Counted from the stretch's first letter, positions 9,086-19,253 are shown. The stretch: 64,000 bases of DNA from Vannielia litorea (GCF_019801175.1 NZ_JAHVJR010000002.1:62001-126000); one strand, 5' to 3'. Numbers and translations: made by a program. Notes: a model not told the origin generated them from the letters alone.

Positions 9086-10200
9086 GAGAACACCTTCCGC
9101 GGGTCGAAGGCATCGCGCACGCCTTCGAACACGAAGACCAGAAGCGAGAGCATGATGGCGAAGGTAAAGAAGGCGGTGAAGGCGAGCCAGGGAGCTTGCA
9201 GGTTCTGCTTGGCTTGCAGAGTCAGCTCCCCGAGCGATGGTGCCGAGGAGGGCAGGCCGTAGCCGAGGAAGTCGAGCGTGGCGAGCCCGCCGATGGTGCC
9301 GGTGATGATGAAGGGCATGAGCGTCAGCGTCGCGACCATTGCATTGGGCAGGATGTGGCGGAACATGATCTTGCTGTCGGAAACCCCCAGCGCCTTGGCC
9401 GCGCGGACATATTCGAAGTTGCGCGCGCGGAGGAACTCGGCGCGAACCACGCCCGTGAGGGCTGGCCAGCCGAAGAGTACTGTGAGGAAGACCAGCAGCC
9501 AGAAACTTCGGCCGAAGATCGCGAACATGATGATGATAACGTAGAGCCCCGGTATCCCGCCCCAGATTTCAAGCATCCGCTGAAAGAACAGGTCGACCCA
9601 ACCGCCGAAATAGCCCATCGCAGCCCCCGCCGCGATGCCGATGACCGAGGCCACGACCGTGACGATGAGGGTGAATAACACCGAAAGGCGGAAGCCGTAG
9701 ATCACCCGCGCCAGCACATCACGGCTGCCGTCATCGGTGCCGAGCCAGTGGTTGCGGTCGGGCGCCGAGGGGGCCGCGCCGACGATATCGTCGTTCGGCG
9801 TGTTGAACGAATAGGGGATCGGCGGCCAGAGCGCCCAGCCTTGCTCGATTTGCTCCCCGTCCACCACGCCATCCGCCGCGTCTTCATACACCGCCTCTGG
9901 ATCGTCGAAGCAGGCGTCCAGCCCGCCGGAGCGGATCAGGCAGCGCACCTCGATGTCGCGATACTTGGCTTCTGTCCGGAAATCGCCGCCAAAGTCCTGC
10001 TCGGAGTAGAAGGTGCGGATCGGCATGTAATACTCGCCGCGATACTGCACGAGGATCGGTTTGTCGTTGGCAAGGAACTCGGCAAAGAGGCTGAGGCCAA
10101 AGAGCAGGCTAAACAGGATCAGCGACCAGAAGGCGCGGCGGTTCTTCTTGAAGTTCCGCCAGCGGCGCTTGCCGAGCGGTCCGAGTTTGATCAAAGCCAT
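9082..10200 (-). CDS. yejE: Peptide ABC transporter permease (YejE type)
   Basis: The 372-residue inner-membrane permease has the N-terminal OppC-type helix after a basic stretch (KRRWRNFKKNRRAF), a long periplasmic loop that is characteristic of YejE, and about five further helices. The ABC coupling loop, of EAA type, is seen at EYVRAAKALGVSDSKIMFRHILPN. The start ATG overlaps the yejB stop as TGATG and the stop overlaps yejF. Substrate is inferred as short peptides from the family and the operon. Confidence 0.93.
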   Translation of the reverse strand: MALIKLGPLGKRRWRNFKKNRRAFWSLILFSLLFGLSLFAEFLANDKPILVQYRGEYYMPIRTFYSEQDFGGDFRTEAKYRDIEVRCLIRSGGLDACFDDPEAVYEDAADGVVDGEQIEQGWALWPPIPYSFNTPNDDIVGAAPSAPDRNHWLGTDDGSRDVLARVIYGFRLSVLFTLIVTVVASVIGIAAGAAMGYFGGWVDLFFQRMLEIWGGIPGLYVIIIMFAIFGRSFWLLVFLTVLFGWPALTGVVRAEFLRARNFEYVRAAKALGVSDSKIMFRHILPNAMVATLTLMPFIITGTIGGLATLDFLGYGLPSSAPSLGELTLQAKQNLQAPWLAFTAFFTFAIMLSLLVFVFEGVRDAFDPRKVFS

Positions 10201-11381
10201 CAGCCCGCCCTCCGCTCAAAGTCAATCCGCGGGTCGACGAAGACATACATCAGATCGCTCAGGATATTCACCAGCAGGCCAATGAGGCCGAAGACGAAAA
10301 GCGTGCCGAAGACCACCGGATAATCCCGGTCGACCACACTCTCGAAGCCAAGCCGCCCGAGCCCGTCGAGCGAGAAGAGCCACTCGATCACGAGGGACGA
10401 GCCGAAGAACACGCCGAGGAATGCGCCGGGGAAGCCTGCGATCACGATCAGCATCGCATTGCGGAAGACATGGCCATAAAGCACCTTGCTCTCGCTCAGC
10501 CCCTTGGCGCGCGCGGTGATGACATACTGCTTCTTGATCTCGTCAAGGAAGCTGTTCTTGGTCAGCAGGGTCAGCGAGGCGAAGCCCGCGATGGAGCTTG
10601 CCAGCACCGGCAGGAAGATGTGCCAGAGGTAATCCAGCGCCTTGCCCCAGAGACTGAGATCTTCCCAGATCGCCGAAGGCGAGGTGAGGCCGCGCAGCGG
10701 GAAGATCTTCCAGTACGACCCACCGGCGAAGAGCACCAGCAGCAGAATCGCAAAGATGAAGCCGGGGATCGCATAGGCCGCCACGATCACGCCGGATGAC
10801 CATGTGTCGAACCGGGAGCCGTCGCGCACAGCCTTGCGGATGCCCAGCGGGATCGAGATGAGATAGGCGATAAGCGTCGACCAAAGGCCAAGGGTGATCG
10901 AGACGGGCATCTTCTCGATCACGAGGCTCACGACAGACTTCGACTTGAAGTAGCTCTCACCGAAATCGAAGGTCACATACTGGCCCATCATGATGAAGAA
11001 CCGCTCGGCAATGCCGATGTCTTCCTTGGTGCAGGCCTCTGCACTCAGGTCGCGATGGGTGATCTCCTCGCCGTTGCGCGGCTCGTAACCCTCTTCGCAG
11101 ACCACACGCGCAAAGCCCATCTGCACCTCGAGCTGGGCCAGAAACTCGGGCGAAAGGCCACGAGCGCCCTGATAGCGCTCATCAACGCTTTCACTCTGCT
11201 GCTGTCCGGCATCGGCGCCGCCCGTCACGTTGTCACCCGCGCCCTCGCCCTGCTCGACCCGCGCGATCACGGCCTCGATCGGGCCGCCGGGGACGAATTG
11301 GGTGAGGACGAAGTTCACCAGCATGATCCCGAACAGCGTCGGGATGATGAGCAGGAGCCGCCTGAGGATATATGCGCTCAT
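10200..11381 (-). CDS. yejB: Peptide ABC transporter permease (YejB type)
   Basis: The 393-residue permease starts with the DppB/OppB-type helix ([23 protein letters not shown]) and FVPGGP segment, has the long periplasmic insertion between the first helices seen in YejB, and the coupling loop [24 protein letters not shown]. It pairs with YejE to form the membrane channel. It starts 41 bp after yejA with an AAAAGG ribosome site, and its stop overlaps the yejE start. Confidence 0.93.
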   Translation of the reverse strand: MSAYILRRLLLIIPTLFGIMLVNFVLTQFVPGGPIEAVIARVEQGEGAGDNVTGGADAGQQQSESVDERYQGARGLSPEFLAQLEVQMGFARVVCEEGYEPRNGEEITHRDLSAEACTKEDIGIAERFFIMMGQYVTFDFGESYFKSKSVVSLVIEKMPVSITLGLWSTLIAYLISIPLGIRKAVRDGSRFDTWSSGVIVAAYAIPGFIFAILLLVLFAGGSYWKIFPLRGLTSPSAIWEDLSLWGKALDYLWHIFLPVLASSIAGFASLTLLTKNSFLDEIKKQYVITARAKGLSESKVLYGHVFRNAMLIVIAGFPGAFLGVFFGSSLVIEWLFSLDGLGRLGFESVVDRDYPVVFGTLFVFGLIGLLVNILSDLMYVFVDPRIDFERRAG

Positions 11382-11422
11382 CTAGAGCCTTTTCGCCTGT
11401 CTTATCGTTCTTGTCGCGCTGC

Positions 11423-13375
11423 TCAAAACGCGCCGGCCGCCTTCAGTTCTTCGGCCTTTTCGGCGTTATACCACCAGAAATCGAGGTTGCCGAGGGCATA
11501 GGGCGGCAGCGGGTCGGGATGCTCGTAGATATCGTAGTAGGCCACGGTATCGGCCGCCTTGTGCCACTGACCGGTGCGGAACTTCAACGCCCGCAGCACC
11601 CGGTCGAGCGCCGAGATCGCCACGCGCAGCTCGTCTTCATCGGTGGCCGCCTTCACGCTCTCGATCAGGGAGTCCACGGCGGGGTTGTTGAGCCCCATCT
11701 TGTTGAAGGTCGAGGTATCGGCGGTTTCGCCGCCGAAATACTGCTTCAGCCCGTCGCCGGGGATGTAGCCGGTTTGCAGGAAGCCGGTCACGATATCGAA
11801 GTCGAAGCCCGGCGGGCGCTCGCGCTCGGTGGCGGAGGCATTATCGACCCGCTGGTGCACCGCGTCGATCCCGGCGGCCCGCAGGTTCTCGACGAAGGGG
11901 TTGATCACCCGGTCAAAGGTCTGGCTGTCGTTCAGGAACTCGATGCGCAGGGTCTTGCCATCTTTCACCCGCAGGCCCTGGTTGTTGAACTCGCTCCAGC
12001 CCGCCTCGTCCAGCAGGCGGTTGGCCTTGCGCAGGTTGCGCCGGTCGGTCGCGCTACCGGCATCCGACACCGGCTCCATGAACGGCTCTTCGGTGAAGAC
12101 CTCTTCAGGGATATCGGCGCGCAGCGGCTCAAGCAGCGCCAGCTCCGCCTCGCTGGGCATACCCGTGGCAGCAAGGTCGGTGTTCTCCCAGAAGGAGCTG
12201 ACCCGGGCGTAGATGCCGTAAAAGAGCTTTTCGTTCGACCATTCGAAATTGAACATCAGCCCGATGGCCTCACGCACCCGAGCATCTTGCAGCTGCGGGC
12301 GGCGGAGGTTGTAGATGAAGCTCTGGCCCGGTGCGATGCGCCCGTGCTCCAGCTCACGCTTCACCACCCAGCCGTTGTTCACCGCCGGAAAATCGTAGCC
12401 CGTGGCCCAGTCCTTGGAGCTGGCCTCGTTGCGGAACAGGTATGTGCCGCCCTTGAAGCCCTCCAGCGCCACCGCATAGTCGGCAAAATACTCGACCCGC
12501 AGCGCATCAAAGTTGTTGCGGCCCACGTTGATCGGCAATTCATCGCCCCAATAGTCGGGGTTTCGGGTCACCACCACCGTCTTGCCCATCTCGCTGCGCG
12601 AGAGGTCGACCACATAGGGGCCGGAGCCGAGCCACGGGGTGTTCTGCGGCTCTTCGAGGTCCATCTTTTCGGCCTCGTATTGCGCCTTGGAAAAGATCGC
12701 GAGGCCGCCGACCATCTGGATCAGGTCGCGCTTTTCCTTCTCTGGAACAAAGTCAAAGCGGATGTGCCGGGGGTCGATCACCTCGGCGCTCTGAACTGAG
12801 GCAGACAGGATCTCGCGATAGCTCGGGAGGCCCTTCTCGCGGAAGAGCTCATAGGAGAACAGAACGTCCTCCGCCGTCAGCGGCGAGCCGTCCGAAAACG
12901 TGATGCCTTCGCGCAGGGTGAAGATTACCCAAGAGCGGTCTTCCGGGTATTCGAGGCTTTCGGCCAGCAGCCCGTAGTCCGCGCCGATCTCGTCGGAGGT
13001 GCCCACCAGCAGGCTCTCATGCGGAGCGCTGGCCAGCGCGCCGGAACGGCCATTGATGGTGTAGGGGTTCCAGTTGTCGAACCCGCCGAAGGTCCAAACG
13101 GACATCTCGCCACCCTTGGGCGCCTCGGGGTTCACATACTCCAGATGCTCGAAATCGGCCGCATACTTCAGCTCGCCGCCGGGGAAGGTGGTGATCCCGT
13201 GGCGCGTGATCGTCTCCTGCGCCAGAGCGGGCAGCGCGGCCAGAACCATCGCCAGCGCGAGCCCGGCACCCCAAGCCAGCATCTCTCGCCCTTTGGCCCG
13301 CTGGGCGGTGGCGGCAATGGCCTTGGCGGAGGCTCTGGCAGGGGCGGCGTTGGGCGGCGTGTCTGTCTGGCGCAA
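11423..13375 (-). CDS. yejA: Peptide ABC transporter substrate-binding protein (YejA type)
   Basis: A periplasmic solute-binding protein of SBP family 5 (about 650 residues). It has a signal segment ending ALPALAQ, followed by RHGITTFPG and APKGGEM as in YejA, and the family-5 core GLAESLEYP and WVIFTLREGITFSDG. The start is unclear. A TTG at 13375 lies seven bases after AGAGGAG, the best ribosome site; an ATG at 13438 would add 21 residues, and a start at MLAWGAG would give a shorter signal peptide. First gene of the yejABEF-HAD operon. Substrate is not visible from sequence. Confidence 0.92.
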   Translation of the reverse strand: MRQTDTPPNAAPARASAKAIAATAQRAKGREMLAWGAGLALAMVLAALPALAQETITRHGITTFPGGELKYAADFEHLEYVNPEAPKGGEMSVWTFGGFDNWNPYTINGRSGALASAPHESLLVGTSDEIGADYGLLAESLEYPEDRSWVIFTLREGITFSDGSPLTAEDVLFSYELFREKGLPSYREILSASVQSAEVIDPRHIRFDFVPEKEKRDLIQMVGGLAIFSKAQYEAEKMDLEEPQNTPWLGSGPYVVDLSRSEMGKTVVVTRNPDYWGDELPINVGRNNFDALRVEYFADYAVALEGFKGGTYLFRNEASSKDWATGYDFPAVNNGWVVKRELEHGRIAPGQSFIYNLRRPQLQDARVREAIGLMFNFEWSNEKLFYGIYARVSSFWENTDLAATGMPSEAELALLEPLRADIPEEVFTEEPFMEPVSDAGSATDRRNLRKANRLLDEAGWSEFNNQGLRVKDGKTLRIEFLNDSQTFDRVINPFVENLRAAGIDAVHQRVDNASATERERPPGFDFDIVTGFLQTGYIPGDGLKQYFGGETADTSTFNKMGLNNPAVDSLIESVKAATDEDELRVAISALDRVLRALKFRTGQWHKAADTVAYYDIYEHPDPLPPYALGNLDFWWYNAEKAEELKAAGAF

Positions 13376-13532
13376 GTCGGGCTCCTCTCGGATCAGGCTG
13401 GGCAGGGCACCCGCGCGGGCACCATTACAGCAAAGCATCGTTAATTTTAGCTAAATGCCCCCGGTCCCGGCTTGCAAGTTGAAACCTCGTGAGCACGTCG
13501 CGAGGCCTGCGGCAAACCGGCACCTGCCCATG

Positions 13533-13564
13533 AAAAAGGCCGCCCCGGTTGCCCGGCGGCGGCC
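13533..13564 (-). terminator. Rho-independent terminator of the cytochrome c gene
   Basis: GGCCGCC (13538-13544) and GGCGGCC (13558-13564) form a GC-rich stem. On the minus strand the stem is followed by TTTTT (complement of 13533-13537), a classical intrinsic terminator 23 bp after the cytochrome c stop. Confidence 0.9.
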
Positions 13565-13586
13565 TCTGAATGCTTGGCGGTTTCGC

Positions 13587-14117
13587 TTACTGCGCGGACT
13601 GCAGGTAGGCGATCACGTCGGCGCGGTCCTCGATCTTGCGGAGGCCGGCAAAGCTCATCTTGGTGCCGTTCATGTAGCCCTTGGGGTTGGCGAGAAACTC
13701 GCTCAGCGCCTCGGGGGTCCACTCGCCACCATGCGATGCCATCGCGTCGGAGTAGCCAAAGCCGGCAACGCTGCCGATGGCGCGGTTCACGACGCCGTTC
13801 AGGTGCGGGCCGGTTCCATCGGTGCCGTCGAGCTTGTGGCAGGCCTTGCACTTGCCAAAGACCTTCTCGCCGGAGGCCGCATCAGCCGATGCGAAAACTT
13901 CTTCGAAGGCGGGGCCGGTATCTTCCTCGGCCTCGGCACCTTCACCGCTGTCGGCAACCTCGATGGCATAGCCCATCGCGTGCTCTTCGCCCTCTTCGCC
14001 GTGGCCACCGGCATCCATCGCATAGAGCGATTCACCGGCCCAGTTGATGAGCAGATAGATCAGCAGCGCGCCGCAAAACCAGCCAAATGCCTTGACCATC
14101 GTCATTGTGTCGAACAT
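13587..14117 (-). CDS. cycM: Membrane-anchored cytochrome c (c_y/c552 type)
   Basis: An electron carrier tethered to the periplasmic face of the membrane; in Rhodobacter and Paracoccus such proteins link the bc1 complex to cbb3 or aa3 oxidases. The 176-residue product has an uncleaved helix at about residues 8-27, an acidic, low-complexity linker at about 35-72, then a class I cytochrome c with CKACH at 90-94 and axial methionine M154 (GTKMSFAG). The anchor-linker-haem layout is that of cytochrome c_y (cycY) or c552 (cycM); the two names cover the same family. It may donate electrons to the cbb3 oxidase encoded 10 kb away. Confidence 0.92.
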   Translation of the reverse strand: MFDTMTMVKAFGWFCGALLIYLLINWAGESLYAMDAGGHGEEGEEHAMGYAIEVADSGEGAEAEEDTGPAFEEVFASADAASGEKVFGKCKACHKLDGTDGTGPHLNGVVNRAIGSVAGFGYSDAMASHGGEWTPEALSEFLANPKGYMNGTKMSFAGLRKIEDRADVIAYLQSAQ

Positions 14118-14248
14118 GTCGCATCCTGTCCGTGGTGTGGGTCTCGGCGCCTTCTACGCGCTTCCCACCCCGCGCTGCAAGCCGTATCAGGCGCGACCAA
14201 ACGCCCGAGGGGGCAAAAATTGTGTGAAGTGTCAGGGGAGAGGCGGCA

Positions 14249-15079
14249 ATGGCAGGCCGGATCGCATTTCAGGGAGAACTGGGGGCCTACTCGCACCAGG
14301 CTTGCGCCGAGGCGCGCCCGGATATGGAGGCCATCCCCTGCCGCAGCTTCGAGGATGTGATCGAGGCCGTGCGCTCCGGCGCCGCCGATCAGGCGATGCT
14401 GCCGGTGGAGAATTCCACCTATGGCCGGGTCGCCGACATCCACCGCCTGCTGCCCGAAAGCGGGCTGCACATCGTCGACGAGGCCTTCGTGCGGGTGCAT
14501 ATCTCGCTGATGGCCCTGCCGGGAGTGACTCTGGAGGAGGTGAAGAAGGTGCGCGCCCACCTCGTGCTTCTGCCGCAATGCGCCAGCTTCCTCTCCGCCA
14601 ACGGGATTGCCGGTGAGGCCGCCGCCGACAGCGCAGGCGCGGCGGCGGAGCTTCAGGCCTCCGGCGCGCGCGACGAGGGCGTTCTGGCCTCCGACCTCGC
14701 CGCCGAGATCTACGGCCTCAACCTGCTGGCCCGCCACATCGAGGACCATGCCCACAATACCACGCGCTTCCTGATCATGGCGCCCGAGGCCCAGCCTGCC
14801 CGCCGCGCCGATGACATGATGACCACCTTCGTCTTCCGCGTCCGCAACATCCCCGCCGCGCTCTACAAGGCGATGGGCGGCTTTGCGACGAACGGGGTGA
14901 ACATGACCAAGCTGGAGAGCTACATGGTCGGCGGCAGCTTCACCGCGACGCAATTTTACTCTGATATCGAGGGCCACCCCGACGACCCGAACGTGCAGCT
15001 TGCGATGGAAGAGCTCGATCACTTCACCGAAGAGGTGAAGATCCTCGGCGTCTACCCTGCCGACCAGCGCCGCCACTGA
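14249..15079 (+). CDS. pheA: Prephenate dehydratase
   Basis: Converts prephenate to phenylpyruvate in phenylalanine synthesis. The 276-residue monofunctional enzyme has the N-terminal catalytic domain (FQGELGAYSHQAC, LPVENSTYG, and the HNTTRFLIM motif that holds the catalytic Thr) and a C-terminal ACT domain, starting about residue 193 (TFVFRVRNIPAALYKAMGGF) with a KLESYMVGG sequence in place of the usual ESRP-containing loop. No chorismate mutase domain is present. GGGGAG lies before the ATG. Divergent from the cytochrome c gene. Confidence 0.96.
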   Translation: MAGRIAFQGELGAYSHQACAEARPDMEAIPCRSFEDVIEAVRSGAADQAMLPVENSTYGRVADIHRLLPESGLHIVDEAFVRVHISLMALPGVTLEEVKKVRAHLVLLPQCASFLSANGIAGEAAADSAGAAAELQASGARDEGVLASDLAAEIYGLNLLARHIEDHAHNTTRFLIMAPEAQPARRADDMMTTFVFRVRNIPAALYKAMGGFATNGVNMTKLESYMVGGSFTATQFYSDIEGHPDDPNVQLAMEELDHFTEEVKILGVYPADQRRH

Positions 15080-15108
15080 GCGGACCCCAGCCAGCACACC
15101 AACAAAAA

Positions 15109-15133
15109 ACGCCGCCGGAAAGCCCGGCGGCGT
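15109..15133. terminator. Bidirectional terminator between pheA and the secreted protein gene
   Basis: ACGCCGCCGG (15109-15118) pairs with CCGGCGGCGT (15124-15133) around a short loop. AAAAAA precedes it and CTGTCTTT follows, so both converging transcripts see a T-rich tail. Confidence 0.88.
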
Positions 15134-15158
15134 CTGTCTTTGCGATCTGACGAAGAGG

Positions 15159-15869
15159 TCAGTTCGTCAGGATGTAGTAGCTGTTGCGGATCCGGCCCTG
15201 GTTGCGGACGCCGATGAAGAAGTAGCCATCCCAGCGCGGGGTCCAGGAGCAGTAGAGCTTGTCGGAGTAGCTGCGGTCGAGGCAGATCACGTTGCCGCCT
15301 TCGTCGGTCACCACGAGGTCGAGGTTGGCGTCGCCGTCACCGACAATGGCCAGTTCGGCCAGGCGGCCACCGTAGAACGGCACCTTGAACACGTCGGTCT
15401 TGCCGGCAGGCAGGCGCGACAGGGTGCGGGAAGCACCGCCGATGCGGCCACGGGAGCCCTCGGCCTTGATGTCGGCGATCATGCTCTTGAGCGCCTCGTC
15501 TTCACCGGCCAGTTCTTCGGCTTCGGCCAGCATCATCTCGGGGGTCACCGGCGCATCCACGCCTTCACCCTCTTCGGTGCCCTCGAAGCCCTCGATGTCG
15601 GAGGTCTCCTTTTCGCGCTCCACGTCCTCGGCCTCGACCGACATGGCGATCTTGGCGGCGGTGGCGATGGCCAGCGCATCCTTGTTGGCCGAGCCGTAGG
15701 CGTAAAGGTCCTGCGCCATGGCCATCTGCGCAACGGCGCCAGCCTCGCCCTCGCCCGCGCCATCGGCCGCGTTGGGGCCTTCCTGATCCTGTGCCCAGGC
15801 GGAGCTGCCGAGGGCAACCACGGCCGTGGTCGCAAGCACGGCGCTGAGGGTTTTGAATTTCGTCATCAT
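15159..15869 (-). CDS. Secreted protein with C-terminal PPC-like beta domain
   Basis: I do not recognise a named family. The 236-residue product has a clear signal peptide (cleavage after about SSAWA), then an alanine-rich helix with AIATAAKIAMSV, an acidic stretch at about 83-125 rich in Glu, and a C-terminal beta-rich domain of about 80 residues (RLPAGKTDVFKVPFYGG, LAIVGDGDANLDLVVTDEGG, RNSYYILTN) that resembles the pre-peptidase C-terminal/PPC-type fold with paired Cys in CLDRSYSDKLYC. Likely periplasmic. Two ATGs in a row (15869 and 15866) are possible starts. Confidence 0.75.
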   Translation of the reverse strand: MMTKFKTLSAVLATTAVVALGSSAWAQDQEGPNAADGAGEGEAGAVAQMAMAQDLYAYGSANKDALAIATAAKIAMSVEAEDVEREKETSDIEGFEGTEEGEGVDAPVTPEMMLAEAEELAGEDEALKSMIADIKAEGSRGRIGGASRTLSRLPAGKTDVFKVPFYGGRLAELAIVGDGDANLDLVVTDEGGNVICLDRSYSDKLYCSWTPRWDGYFFIGVRNQGRIRNSYYILTN

Positions 15870-16038
15870 TACTCTTCGTCCTTCCCTTCACATGGGCGGC
15901 CCCGCCGAACTGACGGCAGCCGAAATGATGCACAGACACTGGCAAATGCCGCGGCGTAAGGGAAGGTGGTATTTGGTGACAAATGCCGTTAGGCCTGTAA
16001 TTCCAGACCCTTAGAGCAATCGCTCATGTCTTATGACA

Positions 16039-18561
16039 TCACTCCGCGCTGCGCAGCACACGTGCAGGTGGCATCGACAGTGGACGCAGGGCAAAGCCCA
16101 GCCCGGCGATGAGGGTGGCGAGCACCCCGCCCGAGACGATGAGCACCGCAGAGACCGGCTCAAAGCTGTAGTCGCCCTCCATCACGAAGGTCGTCACACC
16201 CCAGCCCGCGAGCCCTCCGGCGACGATGGCGACGACGCCTGCGGCCAAGCCCAAGAGCGCCGCGCGCAGTACCAGATAGGCCAGCACCCGCCCGCGCACC
16301 GCACCCAGCGTTTTCAGCACCGCCGCCTCGAACTCCCGCGCGGGCTGGCCCGCCGCCGCCGCGCCGATCAGCACCACGCCGCCGGTGACCAGCGAGGCCA
16401 GCGCGCCATAGGTGATGGCCGCCGCGATGCCCTCCAGCAGCCCGGCCACCCGGCTGATCGCCTCGCGCACGCCGATGCCGGTGACGTTGGGCCATGTCTG
16501 CGACACGTCCCGCAGGATCGCCGGCTCGGCCTCTGCCTCGGCATAAACCGTGGCGATGTGGCTGTGTGGCGCGCCCTGCAGGGCAGCGGCGTTGAAGGTC
16601 ATCACGAAGTTGATCCCCATGGTCGAAAAATCGACCTCGCGGAAGCTGGCGATGGTGGCGGTGATCTCGCGGCCAAGCACGTTCACCGTGATCTCATCGC
16701 CGATCTTCAGCCCGATCTCGGCGGCCTCCTCGGCAGCAAAGCTCATCAGCGGCGGGCCGGAATAATCCTCCGGCCACCATTCCCCTTCCGAAACCGTCAC
16801 CCGCTCCGGCTGCTCGGCGGCATAGGTCAGGCCACGGTCGCCGCGCACGACCCAATGGTCCGGCGCAACCTCGGTCGCCGGGCGGTCGTTGATGCGGGTG
16901 ATCACGCCGCGCAGCATGGGCGCGGTGTCGATCTTGGTGACCGCCGCATCGCCGTTGAGCCGGGCGAGCAACGGGTCGATCTGGTCGGGCTGGATGTCGA
17001 TGAAAAAGAAGGAGGGCGCGACATCGGGCAGGTCGCCCTCGATCGCCGCCCGCATGTTGGAGCTGACCTGCCCCACCGCCGCCAGCACCGAAAGGCCAAG
17101 CCCGAGCGAGAGCACTACGGCGGAGGCCTCCTGCCCCGGCCCGCCGACCGAGCCGAGCGCAAGCCGCAGCGCCGGAATGCCCCGGACCCAGCGCGCGCGG
17201 GAGAGGCGGCGAGCGAGTTTGCGAATGGCCCATGCCGCTGCGAGGAGGAGGACGAGGGCAAAGCAGACGCCGAGCGCGGCCCAGATCGTCAACTCCCAGA
17301 GGCCCGAGAAATAGGCCGCCACGCCAACGAGGAGCGTCGCCAGCGCGGCGGTGAGCAGCATCACGCTCCAGCGCGGCAGGTGGCGGCGCGTGTCGCTGAG
17401 GGCGCGGAACAGTTGCGCCGGGCGGATCTCTTCGGCGCGGGAGACCGGCCAGAGGGTGAAGATCAGCGCTGTGAGCGCACCGTATAGCGCGGCCTCCGCC
17501 AGCGGGCCGGGATAGACGGTGAACTCGGTCGGCAGCGGCAACCGCGCCTCCAGCACCGGGGCCAAGGCCAGCACGGCGGCGGCGCCAAGCGCGAGGCCAA
17601 TGACGATGCCCAGCGCCGAGAGCACCCCGATCTGGATCAGATAGGCCCAAAGGATCGTGCGCCGTGTAGCGCCAAGGGTCTTGAGCGTGGCGATCACCGG
17701 CGTCTTGCGCTCCAGATAGGCCCGAACGGCTGCGCTGACCCCCACGCCGCCCACGGCCAAACCGGCAAGGCCGACCAGCACGAGGAAGGCGCTGATCCGG
17801 TCGACGAAGCGGTTGAGGCCGGGCGCGCCATTGCGACTGTCGCGCCACCGCGCGCCGCTGTCGGAGAACTGCGCCAGTGCGTCCTCCCGCATCGCCTCAA
17901 GGTCGGTGCTGGGCGGTAGGGCGAGCCGGTAGTTGGTTTCAAAGAGCGTGCCGGGGGCAAGCAGCCCCGAGCCTTCAAGATCGGCGCGATACAGCAGCGT
18001 GCGCGGCCCGAGCGAAAAGCCCGAGCCGGCGGCATCCGGCTCCAGCGTCAGCGCGGCGGCGAGGTGGTAGCTTGCCGTGCCCAACTCGAAGGTATCGCCC
18101 ACCTCAAGCTCCAGCTGCGCCATAAGCGAGCGGTCCATCACCGCGCCGGGCAAGCCGTTTGCCCCGGCCAGCGCCTCATCCAGCGGCATGGCCGGCTCGA
18201 GCCGAACCTCGCCATAGAGCGGGTAGATATCATCCACCCCCTTCACCTGGGTTAACGCGGTGTTCTCCCCCGCGCGCGCCATTGAACGGAAATCGACGAT
18301 CTCCGAAACACGGGTCGCGCGCTCGGCCATCCAGGCCTGCTCCGCCTCGCCCGCCGCGCGGTAGGTGAAACGCAACTCGGCATCACCGCCCAGCATGGTC
18401 GCGCCCTCACGCATCAACCCGCCAGACAGGCTCTCGCGCACGAGGCCAACAGCGGCAATGGCGGCAACGCCCAACGCAAGGCAGGCAAGGAAAACTTTGA
18501 AGCCACGCAGGCCTCCACGAAGCTCGCGCCGGGCGATCCGGGCCGACTGGGCAAGGCTCAT
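16039..18561 (-). CDS. ABC transporter permease, YbbP/LolC-like FtsX family
   Basis: An 840-residue inner-membrane permease. A helix near residues 24-43 (VFLACLALGVAAIAAVGL) is followed by a large periplasmic MacB-type domain, an FtsX block with three helices near residues 260-385, two more helices near 410-450 and a second FtsX block at the C-terminus. This layout matches E. coli YbbP rather than the shorter LolC/LolE. The start overlaps the ATPase stop by four bases (ATGA). With the ATPase and the divergent TesA-like esterase it reproduces the YbbP-YbbA-TesA neighbourhood of E. coli. Transport of an envelope lipid or lipoprotein is an inference only. Confidence 0.88.
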   Translation of the reverse strand: MSLAQSARIARRELRGGLRGFKVFLACLALGVAAIAAVGLVRESLSGGLMREGATMLGGDAELRFTYRAAGEAEQAWMAERATRVSEIVDFRSMARAGENTALTQVKGVDDIYPLYGEVRLEPAMPLDEALAGANGLPGAVMDRSLMAQLELEVGDTFELGTASYHLAAALTLEPDAAGSGFSLGPRTLLYRADLEGSGLLAPGTLFETNYRLALPPSTDLEAMREDALAQFSDSGARWRDSRNGAPGLNRFVDRISAFLVLVGLAGLAVGGVGVSAAVRAYLERKTPVIATLKTLGATRRTILWAYLIQIGVLSALGIVIGLALGAAAVLALAPVLEARLPLPTEFTVYPGPLAEAALYGALTALIFTLWPVSRAEEIRPAQLFRALSDTRRHLPRWSVMLLTAALATLLVGVAAYFSGLWELTIWAALGVCFALVLLLAAAWAIRKLARRLSRARWVRGIPALRLALGSVGGPGQEASAVVLSLGLGLSVLAAVGQVSSNMRAAIEGDLPDVAPSFFFIDIQPDQIDPLLARLNGDAAVTKIDTAPMLRGVITRINDRPATEVAPDHWVVRGDRGLTYAAEQPERVTVSEGEWWPEDYSGPPLMSFAAEEAAEIGLKIGDEITVNVLGREITATIASFREVDFSTMGINFVMTFNAAALQGAPHSHIATVYAEAEAEPAILRDVSQTWPNVTGIGVREAISRVAGLLEGIAAAITYGALASLVTGGVVLIGAAAAGQPAREFEAAVLKTLGAVRGRVLAYLVLRAALLGLAAGVVAIVAGGLAGWGVTTFVMEGDYSFEPVSAVLIVSGGVLATLIAGLGFALRPLSMPPARVLRSAE

Positions 18562-19253
18562 TCGGCGGCCTCGGCCTGCTGCTCCGGAGAAATCACGCCA
18601 TCGGCGAGCCGCACCACCCGCCCGCAGCGGGCCGCAAGGGTACGGGAGTGGGTGACGAGCACCAGCGTCGCGCCGTGTTTCTCGGAGAGGTCAAAGAGCA
18701 GGTCAGTCACCGCATCGCCCGTGGCCGCATCGAGGTTGCCGGTGGGCTCGTCGGCCAGCAGGATATCGGGGCGCGGGGCGATGGCGCGGGCCAGTGCCAC
18801 CCGCTGCTGCTCACCGCCCGACATCTGGCTGGGATAGTGATGCGCCCGGTCGCCCAGCCCGACTGCCGCCAGCTCGGCCTCGGCACGCTCGTAAGCATCG
18901 GTCACTCCCGCCAATTCAAGCGGCGTGGCCACGTTTTCCAGCGCCGTCATCGTGCCGATAAGGTGGAAGGACTGGAACACCACCCCCATATGCTTGAGGC
19001 GGAAGCGGGCCAATGCGTCCTCCCCCATTGCCGTCAGATCGTGCCCGAGCGCGGTGACGGAACCGGAGGTCGCAGTATCAAGCCCGCCCATGAGCATGAG
19101 GAGAGAGCTTTTGCCAGAGCCAGACGGCCCGATCAGCCCCAGCGTTTCGCCCTTTGCGACATCGAGGCTTATTCCCTTGAGGATGTTGACCTTTCCGGCA
19201 TTGCCGTCGAGCGTGAAGGTGACATCGTTCAGGGACAGGATCGGATCGGTCAT
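18558..19253 (-). CDS. ABC transporter ATPase, YbbA/LolD-like
   Basis: The 231-residue ATPase has Walker A GPSGSGKSS, Q-loop VVFQSFHLIGTMTALENV, signature MSGGEQQRVALARA, Walker B DILLADEPTGNLD and a switch histidine in LVTHS. These features, with the LIGTMTALENV sequence, mark the LolD/MacB/YbbA group that works with FtsX-type permeases. I start at MTDPILSLN; a longer frame upstream would run through the tesA start. Its start codon overlaps the tesA start codon on the other strand within CATG at 19251-19254. Confidence 0.92.
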   Translation of the reverse strand: MTDPILSLNDVTFTLDGNAGKVNILKGISLDVAKGETLGLIGPSGSGKSSLLMLMGGLDTATSGSVTALGHDLTAMGEDALARFRLKHMGVVFQSFHLIGTMTALENVATPLELAGVTDAYERAEAELAAVGLGDRAHHYPSQMSGGEQQRVALARAIAPRPDILLADEPTGNLDAATGDAVTDLLFDLSEKHGATLVLVTHSRTLAARCGRVVRLADGVISPEQQAEAAE

